Notes: a model not told the origin generated them from the letters alone. Positions 37,947 through 49,584 are shown, numbered from the stretch's first letter. The stretch is DNA of 64,000 bases from Mycobacterium sp. SMC-2 (GCF_025263485.1 NZ_CP079863.1:3286001-3350000); one strand, 5' to 3'. Made by a program: numbers and translations.

Positions 37947-40900
37947 ATGTCACGCGAGGCGGTGGTTGGAATTCCTGTTTATCTTGACGTTGAGTCGCGG
38001 CTGGACCGGCGAGCTGTGGAGGCCACGGCCCGCGAGATCACCGCGGTTTTCAACCGTCTGGGCGCGGACATATCGAAGGGGCTTGGCGGTTCGCTGGGTA
38101 AGGCGTTCGGCGCGTTCGACACCGGCGCGGCTCGCGAGGAGCTGTCGCGGCTTGAGAACGCGTGGCGCCGCGCTGCTGACGTGGAGCGCGATCAGGCTGC
38201 GCGGATGGAGCGCGACGCGCGTCGGGCCGCTGAGGCAGTTGCCAAGTACGGCGACGATTCAAGTAGAGCGCTGGCGGCGCAGGCGAACGCTGCCCGAAGC
38301 CAGCGGGATTACGTTGATGCGTTGGCCGCCAACGAGGCGGCGCAGCGCGCGCATACGAAGGCTGTTCAGGACGGCGCCGCGGCTGCTGGCTTGGCCGGGC
38401 GGGCGTGGAATGCCGCCGGCATCGGCGGCCTGGCGGTGTTCACCGGTGCGGTGGTTTCCTCCACTGAGGCAGCCGGGAATTTCCAGCAGGGCCTCGAGAA
38501 GCTGCACACAGTCGCCGGGGAGTCGACGCGGAACTTCAAGCTCATCAGCGATGGGGTGCTCAACCTGGCTAGCCAGGTCGGGTATTCGGCGAACGATCTG
38601 ATGAACGCCATGTTCCTGGTCGAGAAGGCCGGGCTGCGGGGGCCTGACGCGATCAAGGTGCTCACAGCGGGAGCCCAGCTGGCCTCCCAAGAAGGCGCGG
38701 ACCTCGACCACACGATCAACGGGCTCACGACCACGATGCGTGACTATCACATCCCGGTGGAGCAGGCCGCTGACATCACGTCGAAACTCAATGTGGCTAT
38801 TGGTCTGTCGAAGGTTTCGGCGCAGGACTTCACCGGGGCGTTGCACAACGTCGAGCCCACCGCTGCGGGCGCGGGGGAAAGCATCAATGACCTGTATGCG
38901 TCGTTGGCGATGCTCACCCAGTCCGGGATGGGTGCTGACCAGGCCACGCAGAACCTGACGCACACCATCACGTCGCTGTCGCGCCCGACGAAGCAGATGC
39001 GTGACGAGATGGCCGCTCTAGGTATCGATTCCCGTGATATCCAAGCGCATTTCGGGGACAGAGGTTTGGTCGGCACCGCGAACGTCCTGTACCAGGCGGT
39101 GCAATCCAAGCTCGGACCGTCAGGCAAAGTCATGCTCGACACCTGGTTCAAGTCGCAGCAGGTTTCCGACAGCGCTAACCAGATGATGGCCGCGATGCCG
39201 CCTAATGTGCGTGCGGTTGCCGAGGCCATCGACAACGGCACCCTGTCATACAAAGAGTTCCGCAAGACCCGCGGGGGTTTGGGCGCCGAGCAGGCCAACG
39301 AGATTGAGCAGTGGAAGAAACTCGAAGATCAGCTGAACGGCTTTAACCAGTCCCTGAAATCGGGCCAGGGCGACTGGCAGACCCAGATCCAGGCGCTCGC
39401 GCTGCTTGTCGGCGGCCAGGACAATCTGCGGACCGTGCTGCAGCTCGTCGGTGAGAACGGCCCCAAGGCGGCCGACGCGGTCAATCAGGTGGCGGGCGCG
39501 ACCGCTGATGCGGACGGAAAGACCAAGGGCTTCACCGAGTCTCAGACCACCTACAACGCCAAGATGAAGGACTTCAAGGGGGCGTTGAGCGCAGTCCGCG
39601 TCGAGATCGGTAACGATTTCCTACCCGCTATGACGCAAGTCGTTGGTGTGCTTGGCGATTCGGCGCGGTACCTGACCGAGCACAAGACCCTGCTGGATGC
39701 TGTGGTCGGCGGTGTGGGTGCTTTGGGCGGTGCGTGGTTGGGTTTCAAGGCGATCGACATCGCCGGATCGATACTTCGGCCGATCGCTTCGGGGTTGGGG
39801 ACGATCCTCTCCGAGGAGGAGGGCGCCGAAACGGCGACCGCGGGCCTGAGTCGCGCGCTGTCGGGGTTGAAAGCCGCTGGGGTACTTGGGATCGGGGCGC
39901 AGCTGGGTGGCCAGTGGGCGCAGGACCACACCGATCAGGGCAGTTTCTTGCACAGCGCCGCGGTGGTCGGGACGGATGCGGGGACCGGTGCTGCCGCCGG
40001 CGCGGCGATCGGCTCGATCATTCCTGGTGTCGGCACCGGCATCGGCGCCGGTGTGGGTGCTCTGATCGGCGGCGGTGTCGGGATCTACAACCAGGTCGCC
40101 GGGCACGCAGGCGGCGGCCCGCTGCGGGCGCCGGGCCCGAAAGGTCATGACTCGGCGCTGTTCTGGGGCGCTGAGGGCGAGCACGTTTTCACCGCCGATG
40201 ACGTCGACGCGATGGGCGGCCACGGCGCGGTGTACGCATTCCGCAACGCCCTGCACCGCCAGTACGGCGGCGCCGTCGGCCGTGACGTGCAGGTCGCCGA
40301 GTCGATGGCGGGCACGTCGTACAGCCAGCGCGGCCGCACCGACTGCTCGGGCATGGTCGGCCGGGTCGTGCTCGGCGCGATGGGCTTGCCGGCGACGAAC
40401 TTGCCGACGACGCAGAACATGGGTCAGTGGCTGGCTGCGCTGGGTTTCCAGCCTGGTATCGGCGGCCCGGGCTCGATTTCGGTGGGCTGGTACAACCACG
40501 GCTCGGCGCCCGACGACGGGCACGCGGCCATGACGTTATCGGACGGTGAGAACGCCGAATCCGGTGGCAGCCACGGGAATTTCCTGATCGGTTCGGGTGC
40601 GGCCGGGGCGTCGAGTTCTGAGTTTGACCATCACATGTTCCTGCCGAACCTGTACGGGCAGGGCACCGCGACGGGAATGCCGGGCTTCGGCGGCGGCTTC
40701 GGCGGCGGCATGGGTGGTGGTTTCGGTGGGGGCAGCATTCCGCCCGGCGCGACACCAGGGACGGGCCCGGGTGGTCAGCCCGGCTATTACACGGCCAACC
40801 CTGAGCGCGTCGCCTCGGCGCAGGAATCGCTGCGTCATCTCAACGACGAGATCCACGACGCCGAGGAACGCAAACAGAACCTGAAAGCCGACGCATCGCA

Positions 40901-42743
40901 GGATGAGCGTGACCGGCTCGATCACGAGATTCAGCATCTGTACCGCGAACGCGACTTGGCCCAAGAACGGGTAGCCAAGGCCGAGCAGGGCACATTCCAC
41001 GCCGGCCGCCACGGCCGCGGCGGCAGCGGTAACCCGTTTCTGCCTGTGCCGCTTGCCGATAAGTTCGGCCTGTCCAAGGGACTGCCGGGGCTCGCCGAGT
41101 GGCTTGTCGGGTTCGCCGAGGACATGGTGTTGGGCCCGTTAGAGACCGCGGCGTGGTCCGCGATGGGCGGCGCGCCCGGCGGCATGGGCGTGGGCGCGGC
41201 CGGGTTCGGCCCCAGTGGCCTGGGCTACCCGAATGTTCCGCCGGGAACGTTCGGCCCTGGCGGTGACGCGAATGCACCCGACCTGGGTGGGCCGCCCCGC
41301 GGCAACGAAATCGGACCTGCCACGGGCGGTGGCAGCGCTGGAACAGCTGGCGGCAGCGACCAATCCGCGCCGGTCGACCTGAATGGCCCGTTGACGGCTG
41401 ATCAGATCGCGCAGCTCTCACCAGCCCAGCAAGCGCAGCTGATGCGCAGCGCGTTCGCTCATCCCGCACCGCCAGCACCGAACTTCTATAAGCAGTGGTA
41501 TCCGGCGCACCCGCACACCGATGCCGACAGTTTGCCACCGGATGTTCGGGCATGGGCGCAACAGCACGGGATGATCGGGCCGGATGGCAACTACTCGGGG
41601 CCGTCGCTCCCGAGTCTAGGGCCGAAGTCGGTGGCGCCGCCGGTGAAGATGCAGCCGGACCTGTCGAAGCTGGGTGGGAATAGCAAGGGGCCGCAACCGT
41701 ATACGCAACACCCGCCGTGGACAGATGCCACCCGCGACCAGCGCTGGTGGCACGACCCGCACGCCCCCTCGTGGGACACCGGGCTCAACGTTCCCAAGCT
41801 CGGCGGCCAACTGAAGCAGTTCTTCGACCCGAATCAGCCGGGGTTCGCGTCGGGTGGTTTGTCGGACAGTTTCCCGGGCGGCCCGAAGGGCACCGACACG
41901 ATCCCGGCGTGGCTGAGCCCGGGCGAGATGGTGATGAATTCCAGCGCCACGTCGCAGTTCTTGCCGCAGCTGCGGGCGATGAACGCGCAGTATTTCGCCC
42001 CCGGTACCGGCAGCCCTCTTGATCCGACGGAGCCGACGCCACCCGCGTCTACGCCGCAGAACATGTTGAATACTCCGGGTGCGCCTGGTGCGCCGAAGCC
42101 GGGCGGTCCTCCGGGTGCCCCGAAACCAGGGCAGCCTGCGGGGCCGAAGCCGTCTGGCGGCGGCGCGGTGGATATTCACCAGGGGATCTCTGATCTGGCG
42201 TCCCCGGGCGCCGACGCCCAGCAGCCCGGCACGGGGCAGCCGGCGCAGCCGGGTATCGGGTTCAGCGGGGGCGCCATCGGCGCATTGGAGAGCGCCGCGT
42301 CGTCGGCGGGCTCCATGTTCCCCGGAGGCTCGGCGGCAGGTGCCGCGATGCAGGTCGGTTTTCAGGAGCTGAACCGGGCGGCCGCCGCAGGCGCCCAGGA
42401 CGTCGGGATCGGCGTCGAGGGCATCTTGGAGGCGCTGATCCCCGACGCGGGCGGCAGCAGCGGCGACTGGTCGAAAACCATCCCCGGGCGGCTGCTGATG
42501 GGCATGACCGGAGTACGGCCCGCGGCGTCGCAGAACACCGCCGGCCAAACGCAGCAGCCATTCAAGTCGAATGTTTCCGACGACAAGTTCGCCAACCCCG
42601 GCAACGGCAACACGCAGCAGGGCTCCCCGATTCAGATCCTCGGCCCGGTCAACGTGCAAGCCGACAACACCCACCAGCTGCACTCGGAGCTGAACCAGCA
42701 GACGTCGATGGCGGCCAACACGGTGGGGGCCAGCCGGCCGTGA
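37947..42743 (+). CDS. phage tail tape-measure protein with NlpC/P60-like domain
   Basis: The 1598-aa protein has an N-terminal coiled-coil region (about residues 20-140), a tape-measure core (about 150-560, with VGYSANDLMNAMFLVEKAGL and LTQSGMGADQATQNLTHTIT), and Gly/Ala-rich membrane-like segments (about 580-720). It also has a peptidase-like domain with Cys800 in DCSGM and His859 in DDGHAAM. Two copies of a GGP-x-GxD...GE-x-(V/M) motif occur near residues 725 and 1310, and the C-terminus is Pro/Gly-rich. It would set tail length and locally degrade peptidoglycan. Tail-assembly chaperones and other tail genes normally beside it are absent. Confidence 0.9.
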   Translation: MSREAVVGIPVYLDVESRLDRRAVEATAREITAVFNRLGADISKGLGGSLGKAFGAFDTGAAREELSRLENAWRRAADVERDQAARMERDARRAAEAVAKYGDDSSRALAAQANAARSQRDYVDALAANEAAQRAHTKAVQDGAAAAGLAGRAWNAAGIGGLAVFTGAVVSSTEAAGNFQQGLEKLHTVAGESTRNFKLISDGVLNLASQVGYSANDLMNAMFLVEKAGLRGPDAIKVLTAGAQLASQEGADLDHTINGLTTTMRDYHIPVEQAADITSKLNVAIGLSKVSAQDFTGALHNVEPTAAGAGESINDLYASLAMLTQSGMGADQATQNLTHTITSLSRPTKQMRDEMAALGIDSRDIQAHFGDRGLVGTANVLYQAVQSKLGPSGKVMLDTWFKSQQVSDSANQMMAAMPPNVRAVAEAIDNGTLSYKEFRKTRGGLGAEQANEIEQWKKLEDQLNGFNQSLKSGQGDWQTQIQALALLVGGQDNLRTVLQLVGENGPKAADAVNQVAGATADADGKTKGFTESQTTYNAKMKDFKGALSAVRVEIGNDFLPAMTQVVGVLGDSARYLTEHKTLLDAVVGGVGALGGAWLGFKAIDIAGSILRPIASGLGTILSEEEGAETATAGLSRALSGLKAAGVLGIGAQLGGQWAQDHTDQGSFLHSAAVVGTDAGTGAAAGAAIGSIIPGVGTGIGAGVGALIGGGVGIYNQVAGHAGGGPLRAPGPKGHDSALFWGAEGEHVFTADDVDAMGGHGAVYAFRNALHRQYGGAVGRDVQVAESMAGTSYSQRGRTDCSGMVGRVVLGAMGLPATNLPTTQNMGQWLAALGFQPGIGGPGSISVGWYNHGSAPDDGHAAMTLSDGENAESGGSHGNFLIGSGAAGASSSEFDHHMFLPNLYGQGTATGMPGFGGGFGGGMGGGFGGGSIPPGATPGTGPGGQPGYYTANPERVASAQESLRHLNDEIHDAEERKQNLKADASQDERDRLDHEIQHLYRERDLAQERVAKAEQGTFHAGRHGRGGSGNPFLPVPLADKFGLSKGLPGLAEWLVGFAEDMVLGPLETAAWSAMGGAPGGMGVGAAGFGPSGLGYPNVPPGTFGPGGDANAPDLGGPPRGNEIGPATGGGSAGTAGGSDQSAPVDLNGPLTADQIAQLSPAQQAQLMRSAFAHPAPPAPNFYKQWYPAHPHTDADSLPPDVRAWAQQHGMIGPDGNYSGPSLPSLGPKSVAPPVKMQPDLSKLGGNSKGPQPYTQHPPWTDATRDQRWWHDPHAPSWDTGLNVPKLGGQLKQFFDPNQPGFASGGLSDSFPGGPKGTDTIPAWLSPGEMVMNSSATSQFLPQLRAMNAQYFAPGTGSPLDPTEPTPPASTPQNMLNTPGAPGAPKPGGPPGAPKPGQPAGPKPSGGGAVDIHQGISDLASPGADAQQPGTGQPAQPGIGFSGGAIGALESAASSAGSMFPGGSAAGAAMQVGFQELNRAAAAGAQDVGIGVEGILEALIPDAGGSSGDWSKTIPGRLLMGMTGVRPAASQNTAGQTQQPFKSNVSDDKFANPGNGNTQQGSPIQILGPVNVQADNTHQLHSELNQQTSMAANTVGASRP

Positions 42744-42776
42744 GTATGTGGCCGCGGATGGGAACTGGAGACCACA

Positions 42777-43427
42777 ATGTTCGCTGCTAGGAATTTCCTG
42801 TTGGTGCACCAAGGCGCCCCCGCTGTTGCGCCGATTTTCGATGCCATAGGGGGCGGTGGGGGCGGACTGGGATCGTTCTCGTTCAGCCATACCGCGGCGC
42901 TCGGCGCCGACATCTTCGTCGACGTGTCCTATGACCGCGCCGGGGGATCTGTTACCGGGGTCAGTTACAACGGGCGGGCGATGACGGCGCTGCCCGGCGC
43001 CAGTGTTGCTCACGACGGCAACGGTGGCTACGGGTACACGGTGCGCTTCCATCTGGCAGGTGCGGGAACGGGAAGCGCAGCAACGGTTGGGGTTTCCATC
43101 TCGGGTAGTGCGTGGTACATCGGTAACTCGATCTCGATCAAGGGCGTCCATTCTGTCGGGTCCGCGCTGACCGCTTACGGCGCGCCGGGCGCTATGTCGC
43201 AGATCGTTTCAGCGTCTGCGTCGCAACTGATCCTGCAGTCATTCGGATGGGGCGCGGGCAGCTCGACCGTCTCCGCGTTGTCCGGGATGTCTGGCGGCAC
43301 GGCGCACTACAACAGCACAGACGGCGGTGCTGGGTTGGCGATCAGTACCGCAACCGGGGCAGCAACATTCGCTGCAACGGGCGGCGCGTACGACTACTGG
43401 GGCGGTATCGCCCACGTGCTGTCGTAA
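42777..43427 (+). CDS. minor tail-like beta-structured protein
   Basis: The 216-aa protein is Gly/Ser/Ala-rich with repeated beta strands (LGADIFVDVSYDRAGGSVTG, SQIVSASASQLILQSFGWGA). It resembles the jelly-roll surface domains found next to tape-measure genes in mycobacterial prophages. It starts 33 nt after the tape-measure stop and is the last rightward structural gene of the element. Confidence 0.65.
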   Translation: MFAARNFLLVHQGAPAVAPIFDAIGGGGGGLGSFSFSHTAALGADIFVDVSYDRAGGSVTGVSYNGRAMTALPGASVAHDGNGGYGYTVRFHLAGAGTGSAATVGVSISGSAWYIGNSISIKGVHSVGSALTAYGAPGAMSQIVSASASQLILQSFGWGAGSSTVSALSGMSGGTAHYNSTDGGAGLAISTATGAATFAATGGAYDYWGGIAHVLS

Positions 43428-43500
43428 CCCGCGACGGGGTGGGTGTGCGGCCCCAGGTCCCGGGGTAGGTCTGGTCTGCCCTCACCGCGGGCCGCAGCGA

Positions 43501-43525
43501 AGTCACGGACAAGATGTCCGTGACT
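43501..43525. terminator. perfect 11-bp hairpin between convergent gene groups
   Basis: AGTCACGGACA (43501-43511) and TGTCCGTGACT (43515-43525) pair perfectly around a 3-nt loop. It lies between the rightward tail genes and the leftward secreted-protein gene, with no T tract. A bidirectional terminator is likely. The rest of 43428-43619 holds no gene. Confidence 0.6.
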
Positions 43526-43619
43526 CCCGCGGGGTGAAGGTGGGGCCGTTACGTTGGAGTTCGTCGACGACTTGCCCGCGGGTCATGCCGCGGACGCTAT
43601 CTCGAGCAGATACCTGGGC

Positions 43620-43901
43620 TCAGGGCGGCGGCGGCGGGGGCGCAGGTGGGTTATCCCAACTTCCCGGCGTGCCGGCCGGCACCTGCATTCCGAGCCAATT
43701 GCACGGCATCATCGACCGCCACGCGATGAACGCGCACTGCTGCTCAGGCGTCAACGGACCAGGACCCGCGCACGGCGGCGTTCCCGGCGTACCGCAGATC
43801 GGATCAGCGGACGCAGTCGGCAGGCCGGCAAAGCTGCCAGCGGCGATCAGCAAAGCGAAGGCCGCAACAAACCCGATGATCAAACGCTGAAGATGGCTCA
43901 T
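43620..43901 (-). CDS. small secreted protein carried by the element
   Basis: The 93-aa product has a Sec signal peptide (LIIGFVAAFALLIAAGSFAG, cleavage after TASA near residue 32), four Cys in the short mature part (PICGTP, PPCAGP, EQQCAF, MPCNWL) and a poly-Pro tail. It is on the strand opposite to the tail genes, like a lysogenic-conversion (moron) gene. The family is mycobacterial; function unknown. Confidence 0.72.
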   Translation of the reverse strand: MSHLQRLIIGFVAAFALLIAAGSFAGLPTASADPICGTPGTPPCAGPGPLTPEQQCAFIAWRSMMPCNWLGMQVPAGTPGSWDNPPAPPPPPP

Positions 43902-44008
43902 CGCTACCTCGAATCTGTAGATCGACGCGCAGATCGTAACCCCACGTCCCGACACCGGTGGCCGTTTCAAACGGCTGGCCACCGGCAGCTCGCCTACGTG
44001 AAATCGGG

Positions 44009-44764
44009 TCACCAGATGACGACTTCTGCGTTGTCGCCGCCGTAGCAGCGCGTCGAGACCTTCGTGGTTCCGTCGGTGAAATATGCGGGATACCGGCCGG
44101 CGCAGGTCATTTCGTAGGCGTCGCCGGTGACGGGTGAGTAGGCGGTGAAGGTGTTGGCCATGCCGCTGTTGTAGAAGGTTCGGCGGACGTTTTCGGCGAA
44201 CGCGCAGCTGGTGTGGCCACCGACAACACCTTCGTGGCCGTCTGGGCAGATGGTGAAAATATCGGTGCCGCCGGGCGGCGGCAGCGCGGGAGCTGGTTTC
44301 ACCTCTGGTGCCGGCGGTGGTGGCGCGGCTTGCACGGTGACCGTCGGCGGGGGCGCGGGTGTGACCGTCACCGTCGATGGCGGCGGGACTGGTGCGGCGG
44401 CCGGGCTGATCGGTGGAAGCGCCGCAGCGGGGACCGTCGCCGCGGGGCTCGCGGCGCCCGGAGCGGGAGCCGGGTTGGTCTTGCCGTAGAGGTAGAACCC
44501 GAGCCACATCAGGAGACCGACCACGAGCGCGGCGGCGACCGCGCCGATCAGGATGACGCTGGCGCGTTCGGCAGCGGTCCCCCACGAGACCGTGTCGTCG
44601 TCATCATCGTCATCGTCATGTGCCCAGGCCAGCCCGGGAGCGCCCGGGGGCAGCGGCGGCACGATCTCGGTCACGTCGCCGGCCGGCCCGATCGCGGTCT
44701 CATCACTGCCGGCGGCGGCCGTCGTCGGGGGCAGCTCATCGTCTTGGTGGTCGTTAGTGGGCAT
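44009..44764 (-). CDS. single-pass membrane protein with exported Cys-containing domain
   Basis: From ATG 44764 (AGGAG 8 nt upstream) the 251-aa protein has an acidic cytoplasmic N-terminus with a run of eight Asp, one membrane helix (ASVILIGAVAAALVVGLLMW), a Pro/Ala-rich stalk and an outer domain ending ...STRCYGGDNAEVVIW. That domain, with CPDGHEGVVGGHTSCAFAEN and YEMTCAG, is common in mycobacterial membrane proteins and sometimes occurs with Ser/Thr kinase or PknD-like proteins. Probably a lysogen-expressed surface protein. Confidence 0.72.
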   Translation of the reverse strand: MPTNDHQDDELPPTTAAAGSDETAIGPAGDVTEIVPPLPPGAPGLAWAHDDDDDDDDTVSWGTAAERASVILIGAVAAALVVGLLMWLGFYLYGKTNPAPAPGAASPAATVPAAALPPISPAAAPVPPPSTVTVTPAPPPTVTVQAAPPPPAPEVKPAPALPPPGGTDIFTICPDGHEGVVGGHTSCAFAENVRRTFYNSGMANTFTAYSPVTGDAYEMTCAGRYPAYFTDGTTKVSTRCYGGDNAEVVIW

Positions 44765-44814
44765 CTTCGAGGGCTCCTGTTGGCTTGTCGTAAATCTTGC
44801 ATGAGGGGATGACA

Positions 44815-44842
44815 ACCTGTCCCGGAGTTGTCCGGGACAGGT
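44815..44842. terminator. 12-bp hairpin ending the recombinase operon
   Basis: ACCTGTCCCGGA (44815-44826) and TCCGGGACAGGT (44831-44842) pair perfectly around a 4-nt loop, 14 nt beyond the stop of the last recombinase gene. Stem length and position mark it as a terminator for the leftward recombinase operon. Confidence 0.65.
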
Positions 44843-44855
44843 GTCCGCGGATTGG

Positions 44856-45716
44856 CTAGTCGGGCAGCTCGAGCCGGTCGATCGCCTCGGTTCGTTTGCC
44901 GTCGACGACCTGGGTGTAGATGGCGGTGGTGTTGAGGTTGGCGTGCCGCAGCAGGGTTTGCGCTGTCCGCAGATCGGTCCCGTCAGCCACGAGTTTTGTG
45001 CCGTACCAGTGGCGCAGTTGGTGCGCGGTGCCGCCGGGGATGCCGGCGCGTTGCATCGCCATTTGGATCACCTCGGACACCGACCGGCGTTCGATCGGCT
45101 GCCCCGGGCGACGGGAGTTACCCATGAACCACCAGCCGCGCCGCGGCATCGATTCGGCGGCTTGGACCAGCAGCGGGTGCAGCGGCAACGTCTCGGTGCG
45201 ATTGCCCTTACCTGTGACCCGCAAGGTCCGGGCTTGCAGGTCGATGTCTTCGCCGCGGATCTTGGCGATCTCGTGGACCCGTAGACCGGCCAGCGCGGCC
45301 AACAGGATCATGACGCGGGTCTTGCGGCGCATGCGGGTGGCCAGCAGGGCGCGCAGCTGGGCGTCTGAGACCGGGCGTGGCGTGGACTTGGGCATCTTCG
45401 GGCGCGGCAACCGGGCCGTGACATTCACCCCGCCGTTGTCGCCCCACCAGCGGTAGAAACAGCTGATCGAGCTGAAGTAGGCCGACCGGGACCACTGCTT
45501 AAGGTTCGGGCGCCCCAGGAACCGCGAAACATCAAGTGCGGTCATGGTTTCCACGGTTTTGCCGGTGAACCGCTCAAGATGCCGCAACGTCCCGATGGTG
45601 TCGTTGACGTAGCGGTCGGAGCGGCCGGCACCCCGCATGTGGATCTCCCATGCCTCGAGCGGCGGCAAGTCGCTGTCGCCGTCGTCGTCGCGGACCAGCC
45701 GCAGCACCGCGGTCAC
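44856..45716 (-). CDS. tyrosine recombinase, second of a tandem pair
   Basis: The 286-aa protein has the phage-integrase catalytic set: Arg in LAGLRVHEIAKIRGED, His-x-x-Arg in AHQLRHWYGTKL, His in LLRHANLNTTAIYTQV with the Tyr. It lacks an arm-binding domain, so it is XerC/D-like in build. GTG 45716 overlaps the upstream recombinase stop (GTGA). The two recombinases are clearly paralogous (the RRGWWF, HQLRHW and TAIYT segments match) and may act as a heteromer. Their target site is unknown. Confidence 0.85.
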   Translation of the reverse strand: MTAVLRLVRDDDGDSDLPPLEAWEIHMRGAGRSDRYVNDTIGTLRHLERFTGKTVETMTALDVSRFLGRPNLKQWSRSAYFSSISCFYRWWGDNGGVNVTARLPRPKMPKSTPRPVSDAQLRALLATRMRRKTRVMILLAALAGLRVHEIAKIRGEDIDLQARTLRVTGKGNRTETLPLHPLLVQAAESMPRRGWWFMGNSRRPGQPIERRSVSEVIQMAMQRAGIPGGTAHQLRHWYGTKLVADGTDLRTAQTLLRHANLNTTAIYTQVVDGKRTEAIDRLELPD

Positions 45717-46708
45717 TGTGCGCTCTCCAATTTTTCGGCAGCCGCTAGCAATTCGGCCGCTTGTCGACGCAATTCATCGACAGTGACCTCGGGCTGGGCC
45801 GCACTTTTGGCAGGGTCGCGCTGAGCGGCGGGGGCCACGCCGAACGGGTCGAGCAGTTGAATCCCTTTGGCGCGCTGCTCATCTGCTACCGCCGTGTATA
45901 TCGCCGTGGAAGTGAGGTTCTGGTGACGCATCAACGTCTGCACAGTGCGCAAATCGACCCCGGCCTTGACCAGCGCGGTACCGAACCAATGCCGCAACTG
46001 ATGCGCTGAACCACTGATCCCCGCCCGGATCATCGCCTCCTTAACCGTCCCGCACACCGATTCACGCCGCTGGTGGCCACGGTCAGCGCCGGGGAACCAC
46101 CACCCGCGCCGCGGCATCCGATAAGCGTGCTCGACGACCAGGTGATGCAGCGGCAGCGTCGCGGTCACCCCACCCTTTCCCGTGACAACCAGCGTGCGAT
46201 CCACAAGATCTAGGTGCTCGCCCTTGACCTTCGCGATCTCGTGGGCCCGCAAACCCTGCAACGCCGCCAGCAACACCATCGCTCGGGTCCGGCGATGCAA
46301 GCGCAGCCGCAGCAATCGGCGCATCTCGCTATCCGATATCGGCCGCGGCTCGCTGCGCGGGCGCCGCGGTTTGCCGACCTTGTCCATCGGGTTGGGCACC
46401 CGATACTCCTGCTCCTCAAGCCACGAGAACCAGGCGACCAACGACGCGTGGTACGTCCAACGGGTACGCAGCGACCAATCGCCTCCGTGAGCAAGCCAGC
46501 GGGTGATCTGGTCGGTCCGAAGTGTTTCGGGATGATCCGCGCCGACCCACTGCGCGCACCGCATCACCGTGGCCGTGCGTTCAGCGACAGTCCGGGCCGA
46601 CAACGACTGTGCGTACTGCCACGTCTGCCATTCGATGACGCGGTCGGGCAACTCGGCAACCAGTGCTGGCGAGTAGGCCGCCGCGGCGACCCGCAGTGCG
46701 GCGCTCAT
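45713..46708 (-). CDS. tyrosine recombinase, first of a tandem pair
   Basis: The 331-aa protein has the catalytic residues Arg (LQGLRAHEIAKVKGE), His-x-x-Arg (AHQLRHWFGTAL), His (LMRHQNLTSTAIYTAV) and Tyr. A C-terminal helical tail of about 40 residues is absent from its partner. Its ATG overlapped the stop of the upstream Cys-containing gene before the IS insertion. It is now expressed, if at all, from inside or across the IS. Pairs like this recall the recombinase-in-trio arrangement, but only two are present. Confidence 0.85.
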   Translation of the reverse strand: MSAALRVAAAAYSPALVAELPDRVIEWQTWQYAQSLSARTVAERTATVMRCAQWVGADHPETLRTDQITRWLAHGGDWSLRTRWTYHASLVAWFSWLEEQEYRVPNPMDKVGKPRRPRSEPRPISDSEMRRLLRLRLHRRTRAMVLLAALQGLRAHEIAKVKGEHLDLVDRTLVVTGKGGVTATLPLHHLVVEHAYRMPRRGWWFPGADRGHQRRESVCGTVKEAMIRAGISGSAHQLRHWFGTALVKAGVDLRTVQTLMRHQNLTSTAIYTAVADEQRAKGIQLLDPFGVAPAAQRDPAKSAAQPEVTVDELRRQAAELLAAAEKLESAQ

Positions 46709-46786
46709 ATCGCGGTAATCCTGACCGCTGTCGGCCCCGGTCGAATTTTGAGCAGTTTCTTCCGGTCGAAAACTGAGCAGGTTTGT

Positions 46787-48825
<2,039 letters not shown>

Positions 48826-48843
48826 TCTCCAATCGAAGGGTGC

Positions 48844-49185
48844 TCACTTTTCGACCGGAATCACCTGCTCACTTTTCGACCGGAACCGACAGACCGCGTC
48901 GTCCAAGCTGTCGAACACTTTGCCGCAATGCACGCAGCGGGGCCGAATACCGCGCCACAGGTTAGCAAGCGACTCCCGGATCCACGCTTTCTTGTGCTGC
49001 CCGCACACAATGGCCTGCTCGCACCCGTGCAGATCAATCCGCCACCGCGCAGCACGCGGACACGTGCCCCCGGACAAGGTCCGCATCTCGCAGTGCGGCC
49101 AATCGCCGAACACAGCCACGATCGCATCAAAAGCGGCATCGTGGACTGGCTCAACTGCCTTCTGTGGGGCAGCTGTCATGGTCAT
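48844..49185 (-). CDS. Cys-containing small protein, 3' end replaced by IS-C
   Basis: The present 113-aa frame has a Cys/His-rich core (WPHCEMRTLSGGTCPRAARW, HGCEQAIVCGQH, PRCVHCGKVF), suggesting one or two zinc sites. The last 15 residues (CRFRSKSEQVIPVEK) are encoded by the IS-C end. With the IS and one target repeat removed the frame would end ...DDAVRITAI and its TGA would overlap the recombinase ATG. The gene overlaps the upstream one by 4 nt. A regulatory or DNA-binding role in the recombinase operon is likely but unproven. Confidence 0.75.
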   Translation of the reverse strand: MTMTAAPQKAVEPVHDAAFDAIVAVFGDWPHCEMRTLSGGTCPRAARWRIDLHGCEQAIVCGQHKKAWIRESLANLWRGIRPRCVHCGKVFDSLDDAVCRFRSKSEQVIPVEK

Positions 49186-49517
49186 CGCCGGGCCTCGATC
49201 TCATCCGCGGCAGCCACCAACGCTGCGGCCAACTGCCGCACCGCCTCGGGCTCCAACATCTCCTCATCAGTACCCGGTCGCGTGTCGACGGTCACCCACC
49301 GCCGGCAAGTGCCGTTGGAGCGCTGCAGACCGTGCACCCGGACCGTGATCACCTGGACCTGCGCGGCGATACCCTCGAACAACTGCGGAGTATCTGACCT
49401 GTGCAAAAGCCGCTTGTCGTCGTCGTGAACTTCGGTGGCATCGGGCGGGGCAGAGATGATGAGCCGCACGCTGGGGGCGTCGTCGAGCGGTGTGGTGGCC
49501 GCGTTGTCGGTTTGCAT
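49182..49517 (-). CDS. first gene of the recombinase operon, unknown function
   Basis: The 111-aa protein has a beta-strand N-terminal part (SVRLIISAPPDATEVHDDDK, VQVITVRVHGLQ) and an Ala-rich C-terminal helix (EAVRQLAAALVAAADEIEAR). It heads a four-gene set in which every junction is or was a 4-nt overlap. I do not recognise the family. Confidence 0.65.
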   Translation of the reverse strand: MQTDNAATTPLDDAPSVRLIISAPPDATEVHDDDKRLLHRSDTPQLFEGIAAQVQVITVRVHGLQRSNGTCRRWVTVDTRPGTDEEMLEPEAVRQLAAALVAAADEIEARR

Positions 49518-49584
49518 TTGGCGGTATCTCCTCTTCTCGGGGTCGGGGGAGAGGCCGCGTTGCCGAACATCAGCAAACAGCTAT

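Noticed and set aside
44856..46708. Classification of the tandem recombinases as a canonical recombinase-in-trio element
   Set aside because: Only two recombinases are present and the upstream genes are small non-recombinase proteins; no flanking end repeats were seen.
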